Counted from the first letter of the stretch, positions 17,024 to 25,784 are shown. The stretch is DNA of 64,000 nucleotides from JAKAWQ01 sp035509315 (GCA_035509315.1 DATJLS010000032.1:40338-104337); one strand, 5' to 3'. A program made the numbers and translations. Notes: a model not told the origin generated them from the sequence alone.

Positions 17024-18516
17024 CGGACGCATACGATCTTTTCGTTATCGGTGGCGGGATCAACGGGGCGGGGATCGCCCGGGACGCGGCCGGGCGCGGG
17101 CTCAAGGTTCTTCTCGCCGAGAAGGGAGATCTTGCGGAGGGAACGTCCTCACGCTCCGGCAAGCTCGTGCATGGCGGGCTCCGCTATCTCGAGTATTACG
17201 AGTTTCGTCTGGTGCGGGAAGCGCTGATCGAACGCGAAGTGTTGCTGGAGGCAGCCCCCCATATCGTTCGGCCGATGCGATTCGTGCTGCCGCACGCCCC
17301 TGCCCAGCGTTCGGCAATTCTGGTCCGGTTGGGCCTCTTTCTTTACGATCATCTGGGCGGAAGGCGGAGATTGCCTTCCTCTCGCCGGCTCGACCTCGCG
17401 CGTGCGCCCGAGGGCAAGCCGATCCGGGACGGGTTCCGTATCGGTTTCGAGTATGCGGATTGCTGGGTGGACGATGCCCGGCTCGTCGTCTTGAACGCGC
17501 TCGATGCAGCGGCGCGCGGGGCCGATGTGCTGACGCGAACGAAGGTTATACGGGCGCGACGCGGGGATACGGCGTGGCACGTGACGCTTCGAGCCGAAGC
17601 GGGTGCCGAGCGCGAGGTCACCGCTCGGATCCTGGTGAATGCGGCCGGCCCTTGGGTGGAGGCAGTTTTGAGCGATGTGATCGGCGAGAATACGCGCCGA
17701 CACGTGCGGCTGGTCAAGGGGAGCCACATTGTCGTCGGGAAGTTCTGGGATGGCCCGCACGCCTATATTCTGCAAAATGACGACCGGCGTGTGATCTTCG
17801 TCGTGCCGTACCATGACGATCTTTGTCTTATCGGAACCACGGATATCCCGTTCCACGGTGCGCCGGAGAGCGTTGCCATCGATGAGACGGAGCGCCGTTA
17901 TCTTCTTGGCGCCGTCAACCGCTATATGCGTCGCGGCCTTACGGAGCACGATATCGTCTATGAATACTCGGGTGTCCGCCCGCTCTATGATGATGCCGAG
18001 GCGAACCCTTCTGCGGTGACACGCGATTATGTGTTCGATGTCGAGGGCGGCGCTGGCAGGCCAGCGCTGCTTTCGGTCTTTGGAGGCAAGATCACCACAT
18101 ATCGCAAACTTGCCGAACATGCGCTCGAAAAGCTTAAGCCGTTCTGTCCGGCTCTCGGCGGGAAATGGACCGCGAGGGGAAAGCTGCCCGGCGGAGATAT
18201 ACCAAGCGGTGACCCCGAGACATTCGCCACCGAGCTTGCCGGGCGGCTGCCACAGATGCCGCGCCGGTTGCTCGGTCTCTATTCGCGGCAATACGGCACC
18301 AGGGCCACAACACTGCTTGACGGCGCCCAGACGCCTGCCGATCTCGGCCGGCATTTCGGCGGCCTTCTCTATGAGCGGGAGGTGGAATTTCTTCGCGACA
18401 CCGAATGGGCAAAAACGGCCGAGGATGTTCTGACGCGGCGTACGGCGCACCATCTTGACATGAGTCAGGATGAGCAGACCCGATTTGCGGCATGGTACGA
18501 AGGCGCAAAGTCATAA
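17020..18516 (+). CDS. GlpD/EryB-like FAD-dependent polyol-phosphate dehydrogenase
   Basis: 498 residues, starting at a GTG that overlaps the aldolase stop (GTGA). The FAD loop is LFVIGGGINGAGIARDAAGRG at the very N-terminus, followed by GTSSRSGKLVHGGLRYLEYY, a GlpD-family signature. The long C-terminal domain is present. GlpD oxidises glycerol-3-phosphate at the membrane and passes electrons to quinone. EryB does the same for erythritol phosphate. Here it most likely oxidises the phosphate ester made by the FGGY kinase. It is the last gene of the operon and runs convergently towards the CoxL-like gene. Confidence 0.87.
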   Translation: MTDAYDLFVIGGGINGAGIARDAAGRGLKVLLAEKGDLAEGTSSRSGKLVHGGLRYLEYYEFRLVREALIEREVLLEAAPHIVRPMRFVLPHAPAQRSAILVRLGLFLYDHLGGRRRLPSSRRLDLARAPEGKPIRDGFRIGFEYADCWVDDARLVVLNALDAAARGADVLTRTKVIRARRGDTAWHVTLRAEAGAEREVTARILVNAAGPWVEAVLSDVIGENTRRHVRLVKGSHIVVGKFWDGPHAYILQNDDRRVIFVVPYHDDLCLIGTTDIPFHGAPESVAIDETERRYLLGAVNRYMRRGLTEHDIVYEYSGVRPLYDDAEANPSAVTRDYVFDVEGGAGRPALLSVFGGKITTYRKLAEHALEKLKPFCPALGGKWTARGKLPGGDIPSGDPETFATELAGRLPQMPRRLLGLYSRQYGTRATTLLDGAQTPADLGRHFGGLLYEREVEFLRDTEWAKTAEDVLTRRTAHHLDMSQDEQTRFAAWYEGAKS

Positions 18517-18600
18517 GGCAAAGGCTCCCGCCTCTATGAAAAGATATCGCTCATATCGGCGAACGCGGCGACACCGCTGAGGGGTCATCCACCTGCCTCA

Positions 18601-20982
18601 TCATCCGGCGCTCGCATCCTCCGCCTGACCATGGATCGCCCGCCAGACGCGCTCAGGTGTCGCCGGCATGTCGATATGACGCACCCCGAATTCCGCGAGC
18701 GCATCGACGAGCGCATTCATGATCGAGGGCAGAGCCCCGGCGCATCCCGCCTCTCCGCAGCCTTTGACGCCGAGCACGTTCGTCTTCGCCGGCACCGAGT
18801 GATATTCGATCGTGAAGGGGGGCGCAGCGTCGGCTCGCGGTAGCGCATAATCCATGAAGGAGCCGGTGAGCGGCTGACCTGCCTCGTCATAGACGACATG
18901 CTCGAACAGCGCCTGCCCGATCCCCTGCACCACTCCGCCATGCGCCTGGCCCTCGACCAGGAGCGGGTTGATAACGATTCCGAAATCATTGACCATCGTG
19001 TAACGTGCGAGCGTGACCACGCCGGTCTCCGGCTCCACCTCCACCTCGGCGACGTGGCAGCCGTTCGGATAGGAAAAAGGCGGCCCTTCGGCGACATGAC
19101 TCACCGAGAGCGTCTGCGGCACATCGGGCGACAGGACGAGATCCTCACGCATGCGCGCCGCGAGCTCCATGATCCCGATCTCCCGGTCGGTGCCGACGAT
19201 TCGGAAGCGCCCGCCCACCGGCCCCACTTCGAACTCGATATCGGCAAGCGAGGCCTCCAGCACATGGGCCGCGATCTTCTTGCCGTTCTCGATCACGCGC
19301 TCGCCCGCCTCAACGATGGCGGTCCCGCTCGCCATCATCGACTTCGAACCCCCCGTGCCGCCGCCCGCCAGCATTTCGTCAGAATCGCCCTGCAACAGGG
19401 AAATCTTCTCGAAGGGAATCCCGAGCCGGCTCGAAAGCACCTGCGCGAAGGGCGTCGCATGTCCCTGGCCATAATCGAGTGTGCCGGTGATGATGGTGAC
19501 CGTGCCGTCCGGCTCGAAACGGATGCCACCCATCTCCTTCGCGGGCGGGCCGGTCACCTCGAGATATTGCCCGATCCCACGCCCACGCAGCTTTCCCCGC
19601 GCGCGGCTCTCCGCGCGCCGCGCCGAAAATCCATCCCAGTCCGCAAGCGCCAGCGCCTGATCGAGCAGGGCGGAGAAATCACCACTGTCATAGACCGTGC
19701 CGCCCGGCGTCTGGTATGGGAAGGCATCCGGCCGGATATGGTTCCGCCTGCGGATTTCCACCGCATCGATCCCCATTTCCCGCGCCGCCGTATCCAGGAG
19801 CCGCTCGAGATAATAATTGCTCTCAGGCCGGCCCGCGCCGCGATAGGGCCCGACGGGCGAGGTATTGGTGAACATCACCCGGGAACTCACTTCCTGCAGT
19901 GGCGTCGCATAGACGCCGATTGTGTTCTTCACGACATTGCCGGTCGGCTGCAGCACCGTTCCGTTTGAGAGATAGGCGCCAACATTGCCATAGCCCGTCA
20001 CGCGCAGCGCCAGGATCCGCCCTTCAGGGTCGAACGCCATCTCCTGTTCCATGTCATGGTCGCGGCCATGGCTGTCGGAAAGAAAGCTCTCCGAGCGCTC
20101 ATCCGTCCATTTTACCGGCCTTCCGAGCGCGCGCGCCGCATGCAGAATGGCGATATATTCGGGATAGCAGGAGGATTTCATGCCGAAACTGCCACCGACA
20201 TTGCCGGTGAGCACGCGGATTTTTTCGACCGTGGTCTTGAGCGGCCCGGTGAGGAGCTGGCGCATCGGAAAGACGCCCTGGCAACCGAGGCGGAGCGTAT
20301 AGCGCTCGCTCGCCGGATCATATTCGCCAATCGCCGATCGCGGCTCCATCGGGCAGACGACGACACGGCTATTGCGAATCCTCATCCGCGTGACATGCGC
20401 GGCGCGGGCGAAGGCGTTTTCCACCTTGGTGCTGTCGCCGTGATGGAAATCGAGAATGAGATTGCCTGCGGTCGCCTCGTGAACCCGTGGCGCGCCAGGC
20501 GTATCCGCTTCACGCGCCGTCGTCGCCGCCGGCAGCGGATCGATTTCGGCGCTCACGGCCTCAGCCGCGTCCTTCGCCTGTTTCGGAGTCATGGCCACCA
20601 CGCAGGCGAAGGGATCGCCGACGAAACGCACTTTGTCCGTGGTCAGCGGCGGCTGCCCCGGCTTCGGCATTTCCGATCCATCGCGGTTCTTGAACGACAT
20701 TCCGGAAGGCATCAGCCCAAGCCCCGCCGCAAGCAGGTCCGCCCCGGTATAGAGCGCGAGTACGCCCGGCATTGATCGTGCCTCCGCGGTGTTGATCGCC
20801 CGAAGCACGCCATGGGCGAAACGCGAGCGTACCATTACGGCATAAGCCTGGCCGGGAAGATTGAGATCGTCCGAGTAACGCCCGCAACCACGGAGCAGGG
20901 TCGGGTCTTCTTTGCGCGAGACCGGTTGGCCGATTGCATATTTCTCGAAGCCGGCATCGCGTGGAGAGACGGATGCATCCAT
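18601..20982 (-). CDS. Orphan CoxL-like molybdenum hydroxylase large subunit (form II)
   Basis: 793 residues, the length of CO dehydrogenase / xanthine-oxidase-type large subunits. Landmarks are GGSFGMK (263-269), PYRGAGR (379-385) at the active-site loop, and KGCGEAGCAG near the C-terminus with the catalytic Glu. The loop is the form II pattern (AYRGAGR-like), not the AYxCSFR of true aerobic CO dehydrogenase, so the substrate is probably another aldehyde or heterocycle. The minus-strand ATG at 20982 has a GAGGAG ribosome site. The FAD and 2Fe-2S subunits are not adjacent on either side. Confidence 0.88.
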   Translation of the reverse strand: MDASVSPRDAGFEKYAIGQPVSRKEDPTLLRGCGRYSDDLNLPGQAYAVMVRSRFAHGVLRAINTAEARSMPGVLALYTGADLLAAGLGLMPSGMSFKNRDGSEMPKPGQPPLTTDKVRFVGDPFACVVAMTPKQAKDAAEAVSAEIDPLPAATTAREADTPGAPRVHEATAGNLILDFHHGDSTKVENAFARAAHVTRMRIRNSRVVVCPMEPRSAIGEYDPASERYTLRLGCQGVFPMRQLLTGPLKTTVEKIRVLTGNVGGSFGMKSSCYPEYIAILHAARALGRPVKWTDERSESFLSDSHGRDHDMEQEMAFDPEGRILALRVTGYGNVGAYLSNGTVLQPTGNVVKNTIGVYATPLQEVSSRVMFTNTSPVGPYRGAGRPESNYYLERLLDTAAREMGIDAVEIRRRNHIRPDAFPYQTPGGTVYDSGDFSALLDQALALADWDGFSARRAESRARGKLRGRGIGQYLEVTGPPAKEMGGIRFEPDGTVTIITGTLDYGQGHATPFAQVLSSRLGIPFEKISLLQGDSDEMLAGGGTGGSKSMMASGTAIVEAGERVIENGKKIAAHVLEASLADIEFEVGPVGGRFRIVGTDREIGIMELAARMREDLVLSPDVPQTLSVSHVAEGPPFSYPNGCHVAEVEVEPETGVVTLARYTMVNDFGIVINPLLVEGQAHGGVVQGIGQALFEHVVYDEAGQPLTGSFMDYALPRADAAPPFTIEYHSVPAKTNVLGVKGCGEAGCAGALPSIMNALVDALAEFGVRHIDMPATPERVWRAIHGQAEDASAG

Positions 20983-21088
20983 GGGCTTGTTCGCTCCTCT
21001 TCGCGGTCGTGCGTGAGCGGGGAGGCCGTCGGCGCCGGCTGCCGCGGCTCCGGTCGGCAAAATCTTGTTGCAACGCAGCCGCCCGGTC

Positions 21089-21126
21089 TAGAGTGGGATG
21101 CGTTCGCTCGCGCGCATTCCACTCTA
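21089..21126. repeat. Long imperfect palindrome at the head of repeat copy A
   Basis: TAGAGTGGGATGCG (21089-21102) and CGCATTCCACTCTA (21113-21126) pair over 14 bp with one G-T mismatch and a 10-nt loop. The right arm is the first part of 71-bp repeat copy A. Comparable hairpins flank the other two copies, so it is probably part of the repeat unit and not a gene-specific terminator. Confidence 0.65.
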
Positions 21127-21183
21127 GCCGTTTGTTTTCTGTCGTGATTCAGACCTATGGTGATTGCGCCTGTGGTCATCACG
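21113..21183 (+). repeat. 71-bp intergenic repeat, copy A
   Basis: First of three copies that align without gaps over 71 bp. Shared blocks are CATYCCRCTCT at the start, a GTTTTCT-like centre, CGTGATTCAG, and GGTCATCACG at the end. It lies between the CoxL-like gene and the RraA-like gene, ahead of the latter's start. It could carry a promoter or operator, or simply be a dispersed palindromic element. Confidence 0.6.
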
Positions 21184-21256
21184 CCCCAACCCCGTGGTTG
21201 TCCTGATCCTGGGCGGCTGCGATGCTGGCGGCTGCACCAGATCTGGGGGACCCGGA

Positions 21257-21952
21257 ATGGCGGAGAGAGACTTCACGCACGCGGATCTCGAGCGGCTCAG
21301 GGAATGGGACACGCCGACCATCTGCAATGCGCTCGAACTGGTGGTGCCCGAGCGCCGGGCAATCGGCTTCACGGTCGAGCCGATGGTGGCCGCCGATCGC
21401 GCATTGAAGCCGATCGTCGGTCTTGCGCGTGTCGGCACGATCCGCGCCAAGGAACCGCCGCGGGGGAAGGTCGCGAATCGGCTCGACTGGTACGACTATG
21501 TCGCGGAAGCCGCTCTGCCCACGGTCGTCGTGCTGCAGGATATCGACGACCGGCCGGGCTATGGTGCCTTCTGGGGAGAGGTGCAGTCCACGGTGCACAA
21601 GGCGCTCGGCACGCTCGGCTGCGTGACGAACGGTTCGTTCCGCGATTGCGACATGCTTGCCCCGGGGTTCCAGATCATCGGCAGCCGCATCGGCCCGAGC
21701 CACGCACATGTGCACCTCGTCGATTTCGGCAAGCCTGTAAATGTCGGCGGCATGCAGGCCGCCCATGACGACGTGATCCATGCCGATTTCCATGGCGCGG
21801 TGGTGATCCCGGCCGAGGCGGTGAAAAAGATTCCGGATGCGATCGCGCTTGTCGCTCGGCGCGAGAAAGTGATCCTGGACGTCTGCGCCGATCCTGGCTT
21901 CACGCCGGCCAAGCTCCGTGAAGCCGTGCGACGCGCTGGCGAAATTCACTGA
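21257..21952 (+). CDS. RraA-like protein (HMG/CHA aldolase / RraA fold)
   Basis: 231 residues of the RraA-like (dimethylmenaquinone-methyltransferase-named) family. The start MAERDFTHADLERLREWDTP and the active-site region TNGSFRDCDML, with the Arg-Asp pair, fit this fold. Members include 4-hydroxy-4-methyl-2-oxoglutarate / oxaloacetate-cleaving aldolases as well as RNase E inhibitors. A catabolic lyase or decarboxylase role is more likely here, next to an SMP-30 lactonase. The ATG at 21257 follows a GGGGGA ribosome site. An earlier in-frame ATG would add 31 atypical residues. The flanking intergenic regions hold the 71-bp repeats. Confidence 0.8.
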   Translation: MAERDFTHADLERLREWDTPTICNALELVVPERRAIGFTVEPMVAADRALKPIVGLARVGTIRAKEPPRGKVANRLDWYDYVAEAALPTVVVLQDIDDRPGYGAFWGEVQSTVHKALGTLGCVTNGSFRDCDMLAPGFQIIGSRIGPSHAHVHLVDFGKPVNVGGMQAAHDDVIHADFHGAVVIPAEAVKKIPDAIALVARREKVILDVCADPGFTPAKLREAVRRAGEIH

Positions 21953-21966
21953 TTTGCCAGATCAAT

Positions 21967-22007
21967 ATGGCTTCTGGCGGATCGCTCAGCGATCCACCGG
22001 AAGCCAT
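21967..22007 (+). terminator. 19-bp-stem hairpin after the RraA-like gene
   Basis: ATGGCTTCTGGCGGATCGC (21967-21985) and GCGATCCACCGGAAGCCAT (21989-22007) pair over 19 bp with two imperfect positions and a 3-nt loop, starting 15 bp after the stop codon. This is a very stable RNA hairpin in the right place to end or protect the transcript. No run of T follows, so Rho-independent termination is uncertain. Confidence 0.55.
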
Positions 22008-22035
22008 GAAATTGACCGAGAAAACAAAGCCAGAG

Positions 22036-22106
22036 CGTGATGACCGAAGGTGACGGAACGGCAGACCTGAATCACGCGAGAAAACGACGACCGAGAGCGG
22101 GATGCG
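22036..22106 (-). repeat. 71-bp intergenic repeat, copy B (inverted)
   Basis: The reverse complement aligns base for base with copy A over 71 bp, beginning CGCATCCCGCTCTCGG and ending GGTCATCACG. It lies between the RraA-like gene and the SMP-30 gene in the opposite orientation to A and C. A partner arm ATCCTGCTC just beyond 22106 gives a hairpin at its outer end, as in copy A. Confidence 0.6.
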
Positions 22107-22161
22107 TTCGCGCGGGCGATCTTAATCCTGCTCGAGGAGAGGCGCGGAGGATGCAAATCAT

Positions 22162-23100
22162 ATGTGGGAACCGAATCAGCGCTATCCGGACGCGGCCATC
22201 GAGACCCTGGACGCTACCTTTGCGAAATACCGCTTGCCGCTTGCCTCGATCGAACGGCTCGCCACCGGATGCCGCTGGGCTGAGGGGCCCGTCTGGTTCG
22301 GTGATGGACGCTATCTGCTGTGGAGCGATCTTCCGAACAACCGCATCCTGAAGTGGGAGGAGGAGACCGGCGCAGTCAGCGCCTTTCGCAAGCCCTCTCA
22401 CAATGCCAATGGCAACACGCGCGACCGGCAGGGCCGGCTCGTCACCTGCGAGCATGATGCGCGGCGGGTGACGCGCACCGAATATGACGGTGCGATCACC
22501 GTGTTGATGGAGAATTTCGAGGGCAAAAGGCTCAATTCGCCGAACGATGTCGTGGTCAAGTCCGACGGCTCGGTCTGGTTCACGGACCCGGCCTTCGGCA
22601 TCCTCGGCTATTACGAGGGGCACCGGGCAGCGCAGGAGCTGCCGACCAACGTCTACCGGCTCGACCCCGAAACAAGGGAGGCGTCGGTGATCGCGGGCGA
22701 CGTGATCGCGCCCAATGGCCTCTGCTTCTCACCCGATGAGAAGCTTCTCTACGTGGTCGAATCGCGCTCGGTCCCGCGGCACATCCTCGCCTTCGACGTG
22801 AGCGCCAACGGGAAAGAGCTCGCCAGCAAGCGCATCCTGATCGATGCCGGGCCGGACGGCACGCCGGACGGCATGCGCTGCGACGTGGAGGGCAATATCT
22901 GGGCGGGCTGGGGTATGACGGAGGCGCTCGACGGCGTGCGCATCTTCAACCCGGAGGGGCGGCCGATCGGCCACATCCACTTGCCTGAGCGCTGCGCCAA
23001 TCTCTGCTTCGGCGGCCTTCACCGCAACCGGTTGATGATGGCGGCAAGCCACTCGGTCTATTCGCTTTACGTCAATACCCAGGGAGCTCCGGGCGGTTGA
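22162..23100 (+). CDS. SMP-30/gluconolactonase family hydrolase
   Basis: 312 residues forming the six-bladed propeller of the SMP-30 / gluconolactonase / regucalcin family. Expected metal-site regions are WAEGPVWFGDG (Glu), LNSPNDVVVKSDGSVWFTDP (Asn) and APNGLCFSPDEKLLYV (Asp). These enzymes hydrolyse sugar lactones to aldonic acids, usually with Ca or Zn. It has a GGAGGA ribosome site about 11 bp upstream of ATG 22162. No signal peptide is seen. With the RraA-like protein upstream it may be part of a short sugar-acid pathway. The two genes are separated by repeat copy B, so an operon is not assured. Confidence 0.87.
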   Translation: MWEPNQRYPDAAIETLDATFAKYRLPLASIERLATGCRWAEGPVWFGDGRYLLWSDLPNNRILKWEEETGAVSAFRKPSHNANGNTRDRQGRLVTCEHDARRVTRTEYDGAITVLMENFEGKRLNSPNDVVVKSDGSVWFTDPAFGILGYYEGHRAAQELPTNVYRLDPETREASVIAGDVIAPNGLCFSPDEKLLYVVESRSVPRHILAFDVSANGKELASKRILIDAGPDGTPDGMRCDVEGNIWAGWGMTEALDGVRIFNPEGRPIGHIHLPERCANLCFGGLHRNRLMMAASHSVYSLYVNTQGAPGG

Positions 23101-23172
23101 AAGCCCCACCAAGGAAAATCAATTTCTCGTGGCTTTGCTCGAGAAAGCAAACTGAAAGCGTGATGAACTGAA

Positions 23173-23243
23173 ATCATCCCGCTCTCGGCCATTGTTTCAT
23201 CGCGCGATTCAAACCTGCCGTGATTCTGGCTTTGATCATCATG
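23173..23243 (+). repeat. 71-bp intergenic repeat, copy C
   Basis: The third copy aligns without gaps to A and B over 71 bp: ATCATCCCGCTCTCGG at the start, CGCGATTCAAACCTGCCGTG in the middle and GATCATCATG at the end. It fills the gap between the convergent SMP-30 and DMT genes and stops 2 bp before the DMT stop codon. On its left, AGCGTGATGA (about 23157-23166) pairs with TCATCCCGCT, giving the same terminal hairpin as the other copies. Confidence 0.55.
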
Positions 23244-23245
23244 TT

Positions 23246-24208
23246 CTAGCGCCTGAGGACCAGGGCGGCCGAGCCGAGCATCAGGCCCATGCCGGCGATT
23301 TCGCCCGCATCAACCTTCTCGCCGAAGAGCAGCATCGCAAGGATCACGCCCACCACCGGGGAGATGAAGGCATAGCTTCCGGTACGACCGACACCCCAGT
23401 CACGCACCAGGAAGAAATAAATGAGCGTCGCCCCGAGCGATCCCGGCAGCAGGAGGTAAAGCCACGCCAGGAAGGCCGGCCAGCCCCAATGGCCCGCCAG
23501 CGCGGCCCCCGATCCGGGCTCAAAGGCGATCGAGGCCCCGAGCAGGAGGAAGCCGCCGATGCCGTTGCTGAGCGCAGCCACCTCGCCCGGCGCCAGCGTC
23601 CGCATCAAAGGCCGGGCCAGGACGGAACCCATCGAGTAGGAGAGGCAGCCAACCATCACGCCCCCCGCGCCAGCCAGCTCGGGCCAACCGAGCCGCCCAG
23701 CGAGCGCTTTCTGCCCGAACAGCATGACCACCCCAACCGCGCCCACCCCTAGGGCCACGAGGCGTCGGCGGGTGAACCGTTCCTGTCCCATCATCGCGCT
23801 GAACCCGATGAGGGACACGGGTGTCAGCGCCGAGCTGATCACGGTGGCAAGCCCTGCCGGCACGTAGCGCAGGCCGTAAAGCTGCGTCACCTGGTTCAGC
23901 GCGACCATCAGCACCGACACCACGAGCAGGCGCGGCCAGGCCCATGCCGGGACACTAATGCGCTGCCCTCTTGTCCCGCGCCAGCAGAGCAGGACGAGCC
24001 CAGCGACACCGTAACGGGCCCCAGCAAAAAAACCGGGCGGCACGCTCGCCACGCCCACCTTCATGGCGAGCCACGTGGTTCCCCAGACGAAGCAGAGAAA
24101 GGCAAACATCGCCCGCTGCCGAACAAGCACCGTGTCCGGCGCAGCGCTGCCGCCCGTCAAACCCAGGCCGCCCGGGGAAAACCCTGCCGGTACCTTGCGC
24201 AAAATCAT
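23246..24208 (-). CDS. EamA/DMT-family transporter
   Basis: About 320 residues with ten hydrophobic segments in two EamA repeats. The first opens AMFAFLCFVWGTTWLAMKVG, a classic drug/metabolite-transporter N-terminus, and the second ends with GEKVDAGEIAGMGLMLGSAA. These inner-membrane proteins export amino acids, nucleotides or other metabolites. The substrate is not predictable here. The longest frame starts at ATG 24208, but its first 27 residues look non-native. A GTG at 24130 or ATG at 24109 would place the start just before the first helix. Confidence 0.85.
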   Translation of the reverse strand: MILRKVPAGFSPGGLGLTGGSAAPDTVLVRQRAMFAFLCFVWGTTWLAMKVGVASVPPGFFAGARYGVAGLVLLCWRGTRGQRISVPAWAWPRLLVVSVLMVALNQVTQLYGLRYVPAGLATVISSALTPVSLIGFSAMMGQERFTRRRLVALGVGAVGVVMLFGQKALAGRLGWPELAGAGGVMVGCLSYSMGSVLARPLMRTLAPGEVAALSNGIGGFLLLGASIAFEPGSGAALAGHWGWPAFLAWLYLLLPGSLGATLIYFFLVRDWGVGRTGSYAFISPVVGVILAMLLFGEKVDAGEIAGMGLMLGSAALVLRR

Positions 24209-24447
24209 CGGGGAAACGCTCGGACCAAACTCTCCGCACGGCGGAGTCGTTGGTAATAAGTAACATCGCGAACGTGGCGCAGCGAAGGCAAGAGATCAGG
24301 CCTGCAATGCAATTCCAGCCGATGGAGCCGAACGCGGCGGATCCAGGCTCGGCCGATTCGGCACTCAGGGGCCCGGCTGCTATAGTCCTGCCTCGCAGCA
24401 GCCCCGACTCGCTTGCCGGCCGGCTGCGACGCGACAGGATCCGCATC

Positions 24448-25614
24448 ATGACCTTATCCGCCCCTGCCCGCGCTGACCGTATCGACTATCCTTCCTCCGC
24501 CGCCTTCCTCGCCATTCATCTCGCCTGCTTCGCCGCCTTCTTCACCGGCGTCAGCCTGCGCGCAGCACTGCTTGGCATTGGCCTCTATGTCCTGCGCATC
24601 TTCGCGATCGGCGCCGGCTATCATCGCTACTTCGCGCACCGCGCCTTCCGCACCAGCCGTGCCTTCCAGTTCATCCTTGGCTTTCTTGCCCAGACATCGG
24701 CGCAGCGTGGCGTGCTGTGGTGGGCGGCCCATCACCGGCGCCACCACAAATACTCGGACACCGAGCTCGATGTTCACTCGCCGATCCTGCGCAGTTTTCT
24801 CTATGCACATGTCGGATGGATTCTGGTCCCACGCAACGACACCACGGATCATGATGCCGTCCGCGACCTCACCCAGTACAAGGAGCTGCTGTGGCTCGAC
24901 CGCCATCCCTATCTGGCGGCGGCTTCCCTCGCCTTCATGACCTGGCTGGTCGCCGGTCTCCCCGGTCTTGTCGTCGGCTTCTGCTGGAGCACGGTCGCGG
25001 TCTGGCACGCGACCTTCAGCATCAACTCGCTCGGCCACCTGATCGGCCGCCGCCGCTACGTCACCGGCGATCACTCGCGTAACAATTGGCTTCTCGCCCT
25101 GATCACGATGGGCGAGGGCTGGCACAACAACCACCATGCCTATCAGGCATCCGTTCGCCAGGGATTCCGCTGGTGGGAATATGATTTCACGTATTATGGC
25201 CTGCGGGTCCTGTCCTGGCTTGGCCTGGTGTGGGATCTGCACGCGCCGCCGCGCGCCGTGGTGAACCGGGAGCAGCGCCTTGGCCGCGCGGTCATCGACC
25301 GGGCGGCACGCCAATTGGCGCTATCCTTCCCGATCAACACCATCGCCAATCAGGCTCTTGATGCGCTTTCTCACGCCCCGGGCTGGGCCGAGCTGAAATC
25401 CCGTGCGCTCTCGGCGCGCCTGCAGGCCGAGACGTTCTGGAGCGAGTTCGATTTCCCGCAGATCCCGTCGCTCGAGGAGATGCGCGCTTACGCCCATGCC
25501 CGTCTCGCTCAGACACCCTCGCTCGACGAAATCGCAATCCGCGCCCGTCAGCGCCTGCTGGAGCTCGTCTATACCCGCCTGGTTGAGGTGGCTTCCTCCG
25601 AAAGCAAGGCCTGA
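24448..25614 (+). CDS. Acyl-CoA/acyl-lipid delta-9-type fatty acid desaturase
   Basis: 388 residues with the three histidine boxes of membrane desaturases: HRYFAH (59-64), HHRRHH (95-100) and HNNHH in GEGWHNNHHAYQ. Hydrophobic segments flank them as in stearoyl-CoA desaturases. The di-iron enzyme introduces a double bond into saturated acyl chains in the membrane. The C-terminal 90 residues are a charged helical extension. The ATG at 24448 starts right before the conserved region. The frame is open far upstream, but that part overlaps the divergent DMT gene and is not credible. Confidence 0.92.
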   Translation: MTLSAPARADRIDYPSSAAFLAIHLACFAAFFTGVSLRAALLGIGLYVLRIFAIGAGYHRYFAHRAFRTSRAFQFILGFLAQTSAQRGVLWWAAHHRRHHKYSDTELDVHSPILRSFLYAHVGWILVPRNDTTDHDAVRDLTQYKELLWLDRHPYLAAASLAFMTWLVAGLPGLVVGFCWSTVAVWHATFSINSLGHLIGRRRYVTGDHSRNNWLLALITMGEGWHNNHHAYQASVRQGFRWWEYDFTYYGLRVLSWLGLVWDLHAPPRAVVNREQRLGRAVIDRAARQLALSFPINTIANQALDALSHAPGWAELKSRALSARLQAETFWSEFDFPQIPSLEEMRAYAHARLAQTPSLDEIAIRARQRLLELVYTRLVEVASSESKA

Positions 25615-25784
25615 CGGCGTTTCATTTCGCCATCACCTCATCTTCGCGCCTTCCGGCGATTCGGCCCGAGCGGTTGCCGGACGCGTGCGGCCGTATAGAC
25701 TGCGCCTCATGGTTGCATCCGCCACCACTGTGCAGCGGAGGGAAATTGTCCGGCCGGCTGGCTGGCATGTCGGGTGAAGGAATC

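Noticed and set aside
18601..20982. Aerobic CO dehydrogenase large subunit
   Set aside because: The active-site loop is PYRGAGR and not the Cys-containing form I loop, and coxM/coxS are absent.
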